Shown piece after piece: positions 17,149-25,022 of a stretch of 64,000 nucleotides of DNA. Under the pieces are notes generated by a model that saw only the letters and a list, made by a program, of their open reading frames with translations, was not told where the DNA came from and did no database searches. Both the position numbers and the translations under genes were made by a program. Positions within the stretch are counted from its first letter, which is position 1. Each line of letters begins with the position of its first letter. The stretch is from Aquimarina brevivitae (GTDB lineage Bacteria; Bacteroidota; Bacteroidia; Flavobacteriales; Flavobacteriaceae). The stretch covers positions 29,774-93,773 of the forward strand of contig NZ_SGXE01000008.1 of the NCBI RefSeq assembly GCF_004216895.1. Reading direction: 5' to 3'.

Positions 17149-18201
17149 ATGCAAAACGTAAGAAAAGGCGAAGAGTTACAAGAAAAAGCACTGAAAGCAT
17201 TTCTATATAAGGAAAACCTGATCCAAAGTGAAAATGTTGACTGGCAAGTAGACCAGTATACACACGGATATTCTAATCTTACGTATCTCATTACAATTGA
17301 ATCCAATGAATATGTACTCAGACGACCTCCGTTTGGAGCGATAAAGCGTGGACATGATATGGGGCGCGAGTTTAAGGTGCAGTCTAATATTGCCAAAGCC
17401 TTTACTAAAGTTCCGAAGATGCATGCCTATACCGAAGATGAAAGTATTATAGGGTGTCCTTTTTATATTATGGAAAAAGTAGATGGGATTATTTTAAACT
17501 ATAAAGAAGCTAAACAAAGAGCTATCCCTGAGGCTGATTTTAAAATTATAGCGGATTCCTGGCTGGATACTTTTGTAGAATTGCATGCAGTAGATTATAA
17601 CAGCATAGGATTAGCAGAATTAGGTAAACCCGAAGGTTACGTTAGCCGACAGGTGCGCAATTGGAGCAAACAATACCTAAATGCGGCTACAAGCGATGTT
17701 CCTGCAGCAGCTAAGGTAATGGAGTGGATGGAGGAGCATCAACCAAAGCAGTATGAGCATCGTCTTATACATAATGATTTTAAATATGACAACGTGGTAT
17801 TTAAGGATACTACTTGGAAAGAGATTAATGCTGTTTTAGACTGGGAAATGACTACCTTAGGTGACCCTTTAATGGATTTGGGCACCTCTTTGGGGTATTG
17901 GACCATGAGTTCGGATCATCCAGCAGTACAGCAAGGTATACCTTCGCCAACATTATTTTCTGGAAACCCCGGTCGAAATGAAATCGTTCAACGTTATGCA
18001 GAAAAAAGCGGAAGGGCTGTAGATCATTTAATATTTTATTACGCTTTTGGTCTGTTTAAAATTGCGGTGATTGCCCAACAAATATTCTACCGCTACAATA
18101 AGGGACTGACTACAGATCCAAGATTTGCAGAATTAGATAAAGCAGCAGCGCTACTTTGTAATTTAGCATGGAAGGCAATCCAAACCAAAAAAATAGAATA
18201 G
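17149..18201 (+). CDS. APH-type phosphotransferase, ACAD11-kinase-like
   Basis: This is a 350-residue small-molecule kinase of the aminoglycoside phosphotransferase fold. The catalytic loop is HNDFKYDNVVF (H208, D210, N215) and the metal-binding motif is LDWEMTTLGDPLMDL (D231). In ACAD10/ACAD11 and in LvaA of Pseudomonas putida, this kinase phosphorylates the 4-hydroxyl of a 4-hydroxyacyl-CoA so that the partner dehydrogenase-fold enzyme can eliminate phosphate. Here the kinase directly follows the matching ACAD gene, so the same reaction is inferred. Resistance to aminoglycosides is unlikely in this context. The start ATG at 17149 agrees with the family N-terminus. Confidence 0.9.
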   Translation: MQNVRKGEELQEKALKAFLYKENLIQSENVDWQVDQYTHGYSNLTYLITIESNEYVLRRPPFGAIKRGHDMGREFKVQSNIAKAFTKVPKMHAYTEDESIIGCPFYIMEKVDGIILNYKEAKQRAIPEADFKIIADSWLDTFVELHAVDYNSIGLAELGKPEGYVSRQVRNWSKQYLNAATSDVPAAAKVMEWMEEHQPKQYEHRLIHNDFKYDNVVFKDTTWKEINAVLDWEMTTLGDPLMDLGTSLGYWTMSSDHPAVQQGIPSPTLFSGNPGRNEIVQRYAEKSGRAVDHLIFYYAFGLFKIAVIAQQIFYRYNKGLTTDPRFAELDKAAALLCNLAWKAIQTKKIE

Positions 18202-18253
18202 GAAGGAAATCATCAGATCATAGATGATTCGAACTTTAATTGTAAAATTTTAT

Positions 18254-18889
18254 ATGAATTATACAGAATCCACTGCATATTATGACTTTGAAACTGACGA
18301 AATTCAGCAGCTCATAGCAGAATTTAATATACATAGTCTAAGTAACGAGGATAAAGCAATTGGCTTATATCTTAAGGTTCGCGATGGGTGGAGGTATGAT
18401 CCATATCATATCAGTTTAGAAAAAAAAGGGTATAAAGCCAGTATTATCGCCAAGAAATCTTCGGGTCATTGTATTGACAAATCAATACTATTAATTGCAG
18501 GATTACGAGGGCTGGGCATACCTGCAAGGATTCATCTGGCCAAAGTTAAAAACCACATAGGAGTGGAGCGTTTGACCGAAAAGTTTGGAACGAATGAACT
18601 AACCCCGCACGGTATGGTAAATATCTATCTGAGCGGTAAATGGCTGAAAGCTTCTCCAGCCTTTAATGCTTCATTATGCGAAAAGTGCAACGTACCTCCA
18701 TTAGCATTTGATGGTAAAAACGATTCGATGTTTCAGGCCTATGATGCATCAGGTGCGGTGTTTATGGAGTATTTAGAAGATTATGGCCATTTTGAGGATG
18801 TACCCATCGATTTTATTTTCGAAACTATGAAGTCGCATTATCCAGCATTGGTAAAACAGTTTTCAGGTGCTAAGGAAATTAAATTATAG
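18254..18889 (+). CDS. Transglutaminase-like cysteine-peptidase-fold protein
   Basis: This is a 211-residue protein of the transglutaminase-like superfamily. It has a nucleophile-type cysteine (C73 in SSGHCIDKS), followed by the fold's typical LLIAGLRGLGIPARIHLA. A histidine (H119 in PHGMVNIYLSGKW) follows. The third catalytic residue, usually Asp in a W-x-D-x-T/S-x-A-F pattern, appears as WLKASPAFN, so the Asp is replaced or shifted. It could be a protease, an amidase or an inactive binding protein. The ATG at 18224 would add ten residues; 18254 is preferred. Lying inside an acyl-CoA operon, it may act on a pathway adduct, but this is speculative. Confidence 0.75.
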   Translation: MNYTESTAYYDFETDEIQQLIAEFNIHSLSNEDKAIGLYLKVRDGWRYDPYHISLEKKGYKASIIAKKSSGHCIDKSILLIAGLRGLGIPARIHLAKVKNHIGVERLTEKFGTNELTPHGMVNIYLSGKWLKASPAFNASLCEKCNVPPLAFDGKNDSMFQAYDASGAVFMEYLEDYGHFEDVPIDFIFETMKSHYPALVKQFSGAKEIKL

Positions 18890-18925
18890 TAAATTTTTAG
18901 ATACTCAAAAATAAAGTAATAATAG

Positions 18926-19681
18926 ATGCAAGTAAAAGATAAAATAGTAATAGTTACAGGAGCTGGATCGGGTATCGGAGCAGCTGCCGCGAAACATTTT
19001 GCAACTCATAAGGCAAAGGTTGTAGTTTCTGATATTAAAAAAGAAAAAGCAGATAAAATTGTAGAGGAAATCACCAAGGATGGGGGAGAAGCCATAGCCA
19101 TTGTTGCCAATGTAAGTAAATTTGATGAGGTCGACGCGCTTATTAAAGAAACAGTAAGCGCCTATGGTCAATTAGATGTAATAGTTAACAATGCAGGAAT
19201 TGGTCCTAGGAATATGACCAGAACTGGTGAATATGCTTTAGAGGATTGGCACGATGTAATCGATGTTAATCAAACAGGTGTGTTTTACTGTATGAAATTG
19301 GCACTGCAACAAATGAAAAAACAAGGACATGGAAACATAGTCAATGTGGCCTCTTTAGCTGGGTTAAAGGCTTCCATTAATAACATATCCTATAGTGCCA
19401 GTAAGTTCGCTGTTGTCGGTATGACAAAATCAGCTGCTTTAGAATATGCTACTAAGAATATAAGGATTAATGCTGTTTGTCCGGGCTATACCGAGTCTGC
19501 TTTATTAGACAAACTGCTTAGCGTTCGCCCGGATATGGATGATTTACTAAAAAGTGTAATACCCATGAAACGTTACGGTCAGGCTAACGAAGTGGCAGAT
19601 GCAATAGTTTGGTTAGCTTCAGACAATACAAAATTTATAACAGGTCAAACCATAACACTTGATGGAGGTACATCGCTGTAA
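18926..19681 (+). CDS. Short-chain dehydrogenase/reductase (SDR)
   Basis: This 251-residue SDR has the NAD(P) loop TGAGSGIG (~11-18), NNAGI, a catalytic serine in VNVASLAG, YSASK and the late PGYTES segment. D36-like VVSDIKKE after the second strand suggests NAD preference. It resembles 3-hydroxyacyl-CoA or glucose/ribitol-type dehydrogenases; the exact substrate is unknown. It begins 36 bases after the transglutaminase-like gene and 32 bases before the MDR gene in one tight operon. Confidence 0.92.
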   Translation: MQVKDKIVIVTGAGSGIGAAAAKHFATHKAKVVVSDIKKEKADKIVEEITKDGGEAIAIVANVSKFDEVDALIKETVSAYGQLDVIVNNAGIGPRNMTRTGEYALEDWHDVIDVNQTGVFYCMKLALQQMKKQGHGNIVNVASLAGLKASINNISYSASKFAVVGMTKSAALEYATKNIRINAVCPGYTESALLDKLLSVRPDMDDLLKSVIPMKRYGQANEVADAIVWLASDNTKFITGQTITLDGGTSL

Positions 19682-19713
19682 AAACTAAAACTCATATTTA
19701 AAAATTATACCAA

Positions 19714-20718
19714 ATGAATAAACAAATTATTTTAAAGAAACGTCCAAAAGGATTACCTGATAAAGATACGTGGGAGCTTCAGTCTAACCCAATCCCAGAA
19801 CCAGGTGAAGGTGAAGTATTGGTTCAGCATCACTATATCTCGTTAGATCCTGCGATGCGCGGATGGATCAATGAAGGTAAATCTTATATAGAACCTGTTG
19901 CGGTTGGAGATGTTATGCGATCTGGTTCTATTGGAAAAGTGATACAATCCAACAATCATCCTAAATTTAAAGAAGGTGATTTCATTACAGGATGGGGTGG
20001 TGTTCAACAGTATACCGTTACTAATGGCGAAAATTGGCATAAAGTAGATCCCAACTTGGCACCTTTACCAATGTATATAGGAACATTAGGAATGCCTGGT
20101 ATGACAGCGTATTTTGGAATTCTTGAAGTTGGTAAAATTAAAGAAGGCGATGTAGTACTCGTGTCTGGAGCTGCAGGAGCTGTAGGAAGTATTGTAGGTC
20201 AAATCGCTAAGATAAAAGGTTGTAAAGTGATAGGAATTGCAGGGGGTGAAAAGAAATGTAAGTATGTAAAAGAAGAACTAGGATTTGATGGCGTTATTGA
20301 CTACAAATCAGAAGAGCTCCATGCAGCTATTAAACGCGAATGCCCTAAGGGGATTGATGTGTATTATGATAATGTCGGTGGGGATATTTTAGATGCGGCA
20401 CTGGCGAGGCTCCGTATGCACGCTAGAGTGGTGATTTGTGGTGCAATATCTCAATATAATAATAAAGAAAATGTCAAAGGTCCTAGCAATTATTTGTCGT
20501 TATTGGTCAATCGTGCCACAATGCAAGGAATGGTGGTAATGGATTATGCTAAAGATTATGGCAAAGCAGCAAAAGAAATGGGCGGTTGGTTGGCTCAAGG
20601 CAAATTAAAAAGCAAAGAAGATATTTATGAAGGTATTGAAAACTTTCACGATACCTTTTTACGATTATTTTCAGGAGATAAGATGGGTAAATTGGTGCTA
20701 AAAGTGATTGAGGATTAA
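19714..20718 (+). CDS. NADP-dependent oxidoreductase of the prostaglandin-reductase/CurA type (MDR)
   Basis: This is a 334-residue medium-chain reductase without zinc ligands. It carries the group's N-terminal pattern (PKGLPDKDTWEL, then HHYISLDPAMRGW) and the cofactor loop SGAAGAVGS (~150). A D-x-Y-x-D-N-V-G-G segment follows around residue 220. Members such as PTGR1, alkenal double-bond reductase and CurA reduce the C=C bond of alpha,beta-unsaturated carbonyls with NADPH. In this operon it could detoxify 2-alkenals or reduce an enoyl intermediate. Its stop is one base before the next start, which suggests coupled expression. Confidence 0.93.
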   Translation: MNKQIILKKRPKGLPDKDTWELQSNPIPEPGEGEVLVQHHYISLDPAMRGWINEGKSYIEPVAVGDVMRSGSIGKVIQSNNHPKFKEGDFITGWGGVQQYTVTNGENWHKVDPNLAPLPMYIGTLGMPGMTAYFGILEVGKIKEGDVVLVSGAAGAVGSIVGQIAKIKGCKVIGIAGGEKKCKYVKEELGFDGVIDYKSEELHAAIKRECPKGIDVYYDNVGGDILDAALARLRMHARVVICGAISQYNNKENVKGPSNYLSLLVNRATMQGMVVMDYAKDYGKAAKEMGGWLAQGKLKSKEDIYEGIENFHDTFLRLFSGDKMGKLVLKVIED

Positions 20719-20719
20719 T

Positions 20720-21697
20720 ATGAAAGCAGTTGTATGTAACGAATATGGCCCTCCTTCAAAATTAAGCGTACAGAACGTGGAGGAGCCGTCTATAAAAGAT
20801 AACGAAGTATTGATTACCGTAAAGGCTTGTGGTGTTAATTTTCCTGATACTTTGATCATTCAAGGATTGTATCAGGTCAAACCAGAGCTTCCTTTTACGC
20901 CAGGTAGTGATGTATCCGGTGTGGTTAAAGAAGTTGGGTCATCAGTAAAATACTTGAAAGTAGGAGATGAGGTTTTTGGGTTTGTGATGCAGGGAGGTTA
21001 TGCGGAGACAGTAGCCGTTCCTTCGAATATGTGTTTCAAGAAACCCCCTAAGATGGAATTTCCTGTTGCTGCATCCTTTATGATTGCCTACGGTACTTCA
21101 TACCACGCACTTAAAGATAGGGCTCAGTTAAAGTCTGGAGAAACACTTGTGGTTTTAGGAGCGTCAGGAGGTGTGGGATTAGCAGCGGTAGAATTAGGAA
21201 AACTGATGGGAGCAAAAGTAATCGCTGTTGCTTCTACAGATGAAAAACTGAAGCTTTGTAAGGAGTACGGAGCTGATGCATTGATTAATTACACGGAAGA
21301 AGATCTTAAATCTCGTATCAAAGAATTAACAGATGGTCAGGGAGCTGATGTAATCTATGATCCTGTAGGGGGTAAGTATTCCGAACAAGCGCTACGGGCT
21401 ATTGCCTGGGAAGGTCGTTATTTGGTCATTGGATTTGCCGCAGGTGATATCCCTAAAATACCGCTCAATCTTACCCTATTAAAGGGTTGTGCTATTGTAG
21501 GTGTGTTTTGGGGAAATTTTGCTATGAAATCACCACAGAGAAACCTTGAAAACACCCAGCAATTGATGCAATGGATGGATACCGGAAAATTAACGCCATA
21601 CATTCATAAAGTATATGCTTTGGAAGAAGCACCAGCAGCCCTAGAAGATATGATGGAGCGCAAAGTTAAAGGCAAAGTCGTTATTCAATGTACCTAG
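20720..21697 (+). CDS. NADPH:quinone oxidoreductase-like MDR protein
   Basis: This is a 325-residue zinc-free medium-chain reductase of the Qor/zeta-crystallin group. It shows the GxGxxG-type loop LGASGGVGLAA (about 143-153), NFPDTLIIQGLYQ near residue 37 and DVIYDPVGG near residue 212. Such enzymes reduce quinones or enoyl compounds using NADPH; some are enoyl-thioester reductases. A TTG start four codons upstream overlaps the previous gene; the ATG at 20720 is chosen. With the preceding MDR it forms a pair of reductases for unsaturated carbonyls. Confidence 0.92.
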   Translation: MKAVVCNEYGPPSKLSVQNVEEPSIKDNEVLITVKACGVNFPDTLIIQGLYQVKPELPFTPGSDVSGVVKEVGSSVKYLKVGDEVFGFVMQGGYAETVAVPSNMCFKKPPKMEFPVAASFMIAYGTSYHALKDRAQLKSGETLVVLGASGGVGLAAVELGKLMGAKVIAVASTDEKLKLCKEYGADALINYTEEDLKSRIKELTDGQGADVIYDPVGGKYSEQALRAIAWEGRYLVIGFAAGDIPKIPLNLTLLKGCAIVGVFWGNFAMKSPQRNLENTQQLMQWMDTGKLTPYIHKVYALEEAPAALEDMMERKVKGKVVIQCT

Positions 21698-21743
21698 AAG
21701 TGGATTTTAATTTTTAAATAAAAACAGTAAAGCAAATCATCAT

Positions 21744-22481
21744 ATGAGATTAAAAAATAAAGTAGCTATCGTTACCGGTGGTGCTCGAGGGATAGGTAAA
21801 GCTATTTCAAAATTATTCGCTCAAGAAGGCGCAACGGTAATCATCTGGGATCTTTTACCCGATGGTGCGCAAGTCGCCCAGGATATTGTAGATAAAGGGC
21901 AAAAAGCCACATTTACTAATATATCTGTCACAGACAAAAAAGCAATTGAAGAGGAAGCTGATCGTATTCATAATAGTTATGGTAAAATTGATATTTTAAT
22001 CAATAATGCTGGTATCACAAAGGATCGCACTCTGCATAAAATGAGTGAAGAAGAGTGGGACGCAGTGATTGATGTTAACCTTAAAGGAGTCTTCTTATGT
22101 ACTCAAGTGGTTTCAAAATATATGAAAGACGCAGGTTATGGCCGAATTATTTCAGCGGCATCTAATGTGGGCTTACGAGGTAATTTTGGGCAAACCAACT
22201 ATGCTGCTACCAAAGCAGGGGTTATTGCCATGTCAAAAACCTGGACAATGGAATTAGGAAAGTATGGTATTACAGCAAATGCTATTGCTCCTGGTTTTAC
22301 CTTAACTGAAATGACAGAACAAATTCCTAAAGAACATTTAGACGGAATAAAATCACAAATTCCTTTACAAAAGGCAGCTACACCTTTAGACATTGCGTAT
22401 GGGTATTTATACCTGGCTTCTGATGAAGCGTCTTATGTTTCAGGTATTTGCTTAACTATTGATGGCGGAATATCTCGATAA
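21744..22481 (+). CDS. FabG/PhaB-like short-chain dehydrogenase
   Basis: The protein has 245 residues, the typical length of 3-oxoacyl-ACP or acetoacetyl-CoA reductases. Motifs are TGGARGIG (12-19), NNAGITKDRTLHKM, a serine in ISAASNVG and YAATK, with a terminal GGISR. The NNAGITxDxxxxKM stretch is characteristic of FabG and PhaB, so reduction or oxidation of a 3-oxo/3-hydroxyacyl thioester is the best guess. It is the third SDR of the operon and would supply the beta-oxidation dehydrogenase step. Confidence 0.92.
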   Translation: MRLKNKVAIVTGGARGIGKAISKLFAQEGATVIIWDLLPDGAQVAQDIVDKGQKATFTNISVTDKKAIEEEADRIHNSYGKIDILINNAGITKDRTLHKMSEEEWDAVIDVNLKGVFLCTQVVSKYMKDAGYGRIISAASNVGLRGNFGQTNYAATKAGVIAMSKTWTMELGKYGITANAIAPGFTLTEMTEQIPKEHLDGIKSQIPLQKAATPLDIAYGYLYLASDEASYVSGICLTIDGGISR

Positions 22482-22585
22482 TATAGGGGTTACATTATGC
22501 TGCTATTACATTTATTATGATAACAACAGCTTTGAGGTAAGGTACTATTCCCTCAGAAAATACTGTTTACACAAATTATATAGTT

Positions 22586-23056
22586 ATGAGGCAACTCGTT
22601 TGTAAAAATTTCACTGAATTTAAAACCTACGAAGGTAAAGACTTACCAGTTGGTGCCTGGCTTACGGTGACACAGGATATGATTAACGCCTTTGCAGAAG
22701 CTACACAGGATTACCAATGGGTACATGTAGATTTGGAACGCATTGAAAAGGAATCACCCTTTAAAAAACCTATAGCACACGGTTTTTTATCAGTGTCTTT
22801 ACTCTCCAAAATGTTAATGGATTTGGTACACATAGAAAGTATGGATATGGGAGTGAATTATGGGTTGAATAAAGTTCGTTTCCCAAGCCCTGTTTTGGTG
22901 GATAGTCGCTTGCGTTTACATAGTACCATCAAAAAGATAGAGCCCTACACGGACAATGGATTAAAAATTACCTGGGCGTGTACGGTAGAGATTGACAATG
23001 TTGACAAGCCAGCTTGTGTGGCAGAGTTTGTGTCGTTGATGTTTGAAGATCGGTAA
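22586..23056 (+). CDS. MaoC-family (R)-specific enoyl-CoA hydratase
   Basis: This is a 156-residue hot-dog-fold protein. The hydratase motif is present as FAEATQDYQWVHVD (D and H of the active site) followed by KKPIAHGFLSVSL. MaoC/NodN-type hydratases add water to trans-2-enoyl-CoA, which fits after the dehydrogenases of this operon. The 104-base gap before it is longer than other gaps in the operon, so a secondary promoter is possible. A terminator follows, marking the operon end. Confidence 0.9.
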   Translation: MRQLVCKNFTEFKTYEGKDLPVGAWLTVTQDMINAFAEATQDYQWVHVDLERIEKESPFKKPIAHGFLSVSLLSKMLMDLVHIESMDMGVNYGLNKVRFPSPVLVDSRLRLHSTIKKIEPYTDNGLKITWACTVEIDNVDKPACVAEFVSLMFEDR

Positions 23057-23112
23057 AATATTAAAAGATCCAAGATTCTTGGATAATTGTGTCAATGAGT
23101 TAGACACTTAAG

Positions 23113-23135
23113 AACCGCAACCTTGTGTTGCGGTT
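23113..23135 (+). terminator. Rho-independent terminator of the acyl-CoA operon
   Basis: The stem AACCGCAA / TTGCGGTT has a 7-base loop and is followed by TTTTTT. It lies 57 bases after the MaoC stop. A small hairpin (ATCCAAG ATT CTTGGAT) precedes it. Confidence 0.9.
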
Positions 23136-23519
23136 TTTTTTGTAATAAAGTATAGATTTTAATACTGAATTGTTGATAATTGAATATTCAGCTGCAAGCA
23201 ATAACTTCATATTTTAGAGTATTGTTGATTTAACACTTCAACGGATTGACGTTGTCAATAGGTGATTTCAAAAGGCATGATGGAATTAATCTATTAGGCC
23301 TAGTTAAAGTATACACTTGTACTCTGGTCAACTAGTTAAATAGCATTGGAATGACTTATTTCTGTATCTACGGCTCACCTCGGTTTTCTTTATTTCAAAA
23401 ATTGGGCGCTTCATTATCAAAATTTAGCCATTCACTTCATTGATGTAAAATGACTACCAACTTCTTGTAACTTAGTGGGTATAAATACAAAAATATTCAT
23501 TAATCAAAAATCATTAATC
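23136..23519. other. Intergenic region without recognisable genes
   Basis: About 380 bases lie between the operon terminator and the PepSY-like gene. Short frames are interrupted, no tRNA-like fold or strong hairpin is visible, and no clear TAnnTTTG box was found. It presumably contains the promoter of the PepSY-like gene. Confidence 0.5.
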
Positions 23520-24071
23520 ATGAAAAATCTAATTATTTTTTTATTTGCCGTAGTAATTGCGGCGGTAAGTCAGGCACAGGAGGTAACCCAATTGGATGAG
23601 GTAAGTATAGGCTTTGCACCAATAGATGCTAAAGTCATAAAAACGCCGGATGGATTCACATTTAACAGCGATAAGTTGAGTTCTCGCCATTTTGTAAGCG
23701 ATCCGATTGGTTTTATGTATGAAAATTTTGACATTGAAAATTACATTGCTGCATTAAAAAAGGAAGACTACGATAGTTATAAGGTATCATTAAGGTCCAG
23801 TAATGGCTCAATGGTTGCAAATTTTGACGAGTCTGGTAATCTTATTTCCACACATCAAAGTTTTACAAATGTACAATTGCCACATCAAATTATGAAGAAG
23901 GTGTATAAAAACTATAAAGGTTGGACGATGACAAAAAACAAGTATCGTGCGAGTACTAAGGGTGAAGTTATTAATAAGGAATTCTATCGAATTACTTTGC
24001 AAAAAGGTAACAAAAAACAAAATGTTAAATTAGAAGGTAATAAAACAGGTATAAGCGTAGCAAGCAATTAA
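23520..24071 (+). CDS. Exported PepSY-like protein
   Basis: This is a 183-residue protein with a signal peptide MKNLIIFLFAVVIAAVSQAQ. The C-terminal half matches the PepSY-like (putative beta-lactamase-inhibitor-like) pattern. That pattern is a strand ANFDESGNLISTHQSF, the helix start VQLPHQIMKKVYKNYKGW, and a closing strand EFYRITLQKGNKKQNVKL. These small periplasmic domains are usually binding or inhibitory modules. The GTG at 23475 could add 15 residues, but the signal peptide starts at 23520. It lies just upstream of a LytTR/LytS system and may be its target or signal; that link is inferred from position only. Confidence 0.72.
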   Translation: MKNLIIFLFAVVIAAVSQAQEVTQLDEVSIGFAPIDAKVIKTPDGFTFNSDKLSSRHFVSDPIGFMYENFDIENYIAALKKEDYDSYKVSLRSSNGSMVANFDESGNLISTHQSFTNVQLPHQIMKKVYKNYKGWTMTKNKYRASTKGEVINKEFYRITLQKGNKKQNVKLEGNKTGISVASN

Positions 24072-24101
24072 AAAATGAACAGTTTTATAAGCAAGTAAGT
24101 A

Positions 24102-24130
24102 GGTCATCAAAACTAATCACTTTGATGACC
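24102..24130. terminator. Stem-loop after the PepSY-like gene, probable terminator
   Basis: The 10-bp stem GGTCATCAAA / TTTGATGACC has a 9-base loop and is followed by a T-rich but interrupted tail (TCTTTGTCCGTTTTT). It separates the PepSY-like gene from the two-component genes. Confidence 0.6.
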
Positions 24131-24254
24131 TCTTTGTCCGTTTTTCGTCGCAGTTATTTTTTAAGTACATCAAGAATTAGAACACAATGTGATGAAGTTT
24201 ATTAATACCGTCGTATTTTTATAAGTACGGTATTCATTTTTCTTTTTTAAAATT

Positions 24255-25022
24255 ATGAAAGCACTTGTCATAGATGATGAAAAATTGGCCCGAAAAAGGG
24301 TCCTGCATTTGTTGGAAACGATTCCCGAAATAGAGGTTGCGGGTGAATGTTCTAATGGTAAGACTGCCATTGATAGTATCAACAACATGCAACCGGATCT
24401 TATTTTTTTAGATATAAATATGAAAGATATGACAGGTTTTGAGGTTCTCCAAAAAGTAAATATTTCTCCCAAACCTGTGGTAATATTTGTAACAGCTTAT
24501 GATAATTATGCCTTGAAAGCCTTTGATGTTGAAGCTTTTGATTTCCTTTTAAAACCTTTTAAGGATGAACGCTTTTATCGCAGTATAGATAAGGTTTTAA
24601 GCCTATCAAAGTCAGAGGTAGATGCTAATTTTGAAAAACGCATTATCGAATTGTTTAATTTGTACAAATCAAAATCTGGGCAAACGGAGTTGACCCAAAA
24701 ATTATTGATTAAACAAGGTAAGAAAACAATTTTACTTGATCCACTGGAGATCATCTATATCAACGCTTCTGGTTGTTATGCAGAGTTATTTGTTGAAGAT
24801 AAAAAATACGTAATGCGCGAGACGTTGAGCAATCTTTGTAAAAACTTGGACAAGGATGTCTTTTTAAGAATCCATAGATCTACCATTGTGAATCTCAACC
24901 ATGTCAAGGAAATCGTGCATTCTGATTTTTCTGAAATCGATGCGCGCATGACCAATAATAAATTATTACATGTCAGTAAATCACATAAAAAGGATTTTCT
25001 GAAAAAAATTGGAATACAATGA
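24255..25022 (+). CDS. LytTR-family response regulator
   Basis: This is a 255-residue cytoplasmic regulator. The receiver has D8-D9 and phospho-acceptor D53 (LIFLDINMKD), and a late KPF. The C-terminal LytTR DNA-binding domain spans about 145-250. It begins LLIKQGKKTILLDPLEIIYI and contains FLRIHRSTIVNLNHVKEI. LytTR proteins bind direct repeats upstream of target genes. The stop overlaps the start of the sensor gene by four bases (ATGA at 25019), so the two proteins are a coupled LytR/LytS-type pair. Confidence 0.95.
   Translation: MKALVIDDEKLARKRVLHLLETIPEIEVAGECSNGKTAIDSINNMQPDLIFLDINMKDMTGFEVLQKVNISPKPVVIFVTAYDNYALKAFDVEAFDFLLKPFKDERFYRSIDKVLSLSKSEVDANFEKRIIELFNLYKSKSGQTELTQKLLIKQGKKTILLDPLEIIYINASGCYAELFVEDKKYVMRETLSNLCKNLDKDVFLRIHRSTIVNLNHVKEIVHSDFSEIDARMTNNKLLHVSKSHKKDFLKKIGIQ

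Noticed and set aside
17149..18201. Aminoglycoside resistance gene
   Set aside because: The fold is APH-type, but the surrounding acyl-CoA genes and ACAD11-like features point to a metabolic kinase.
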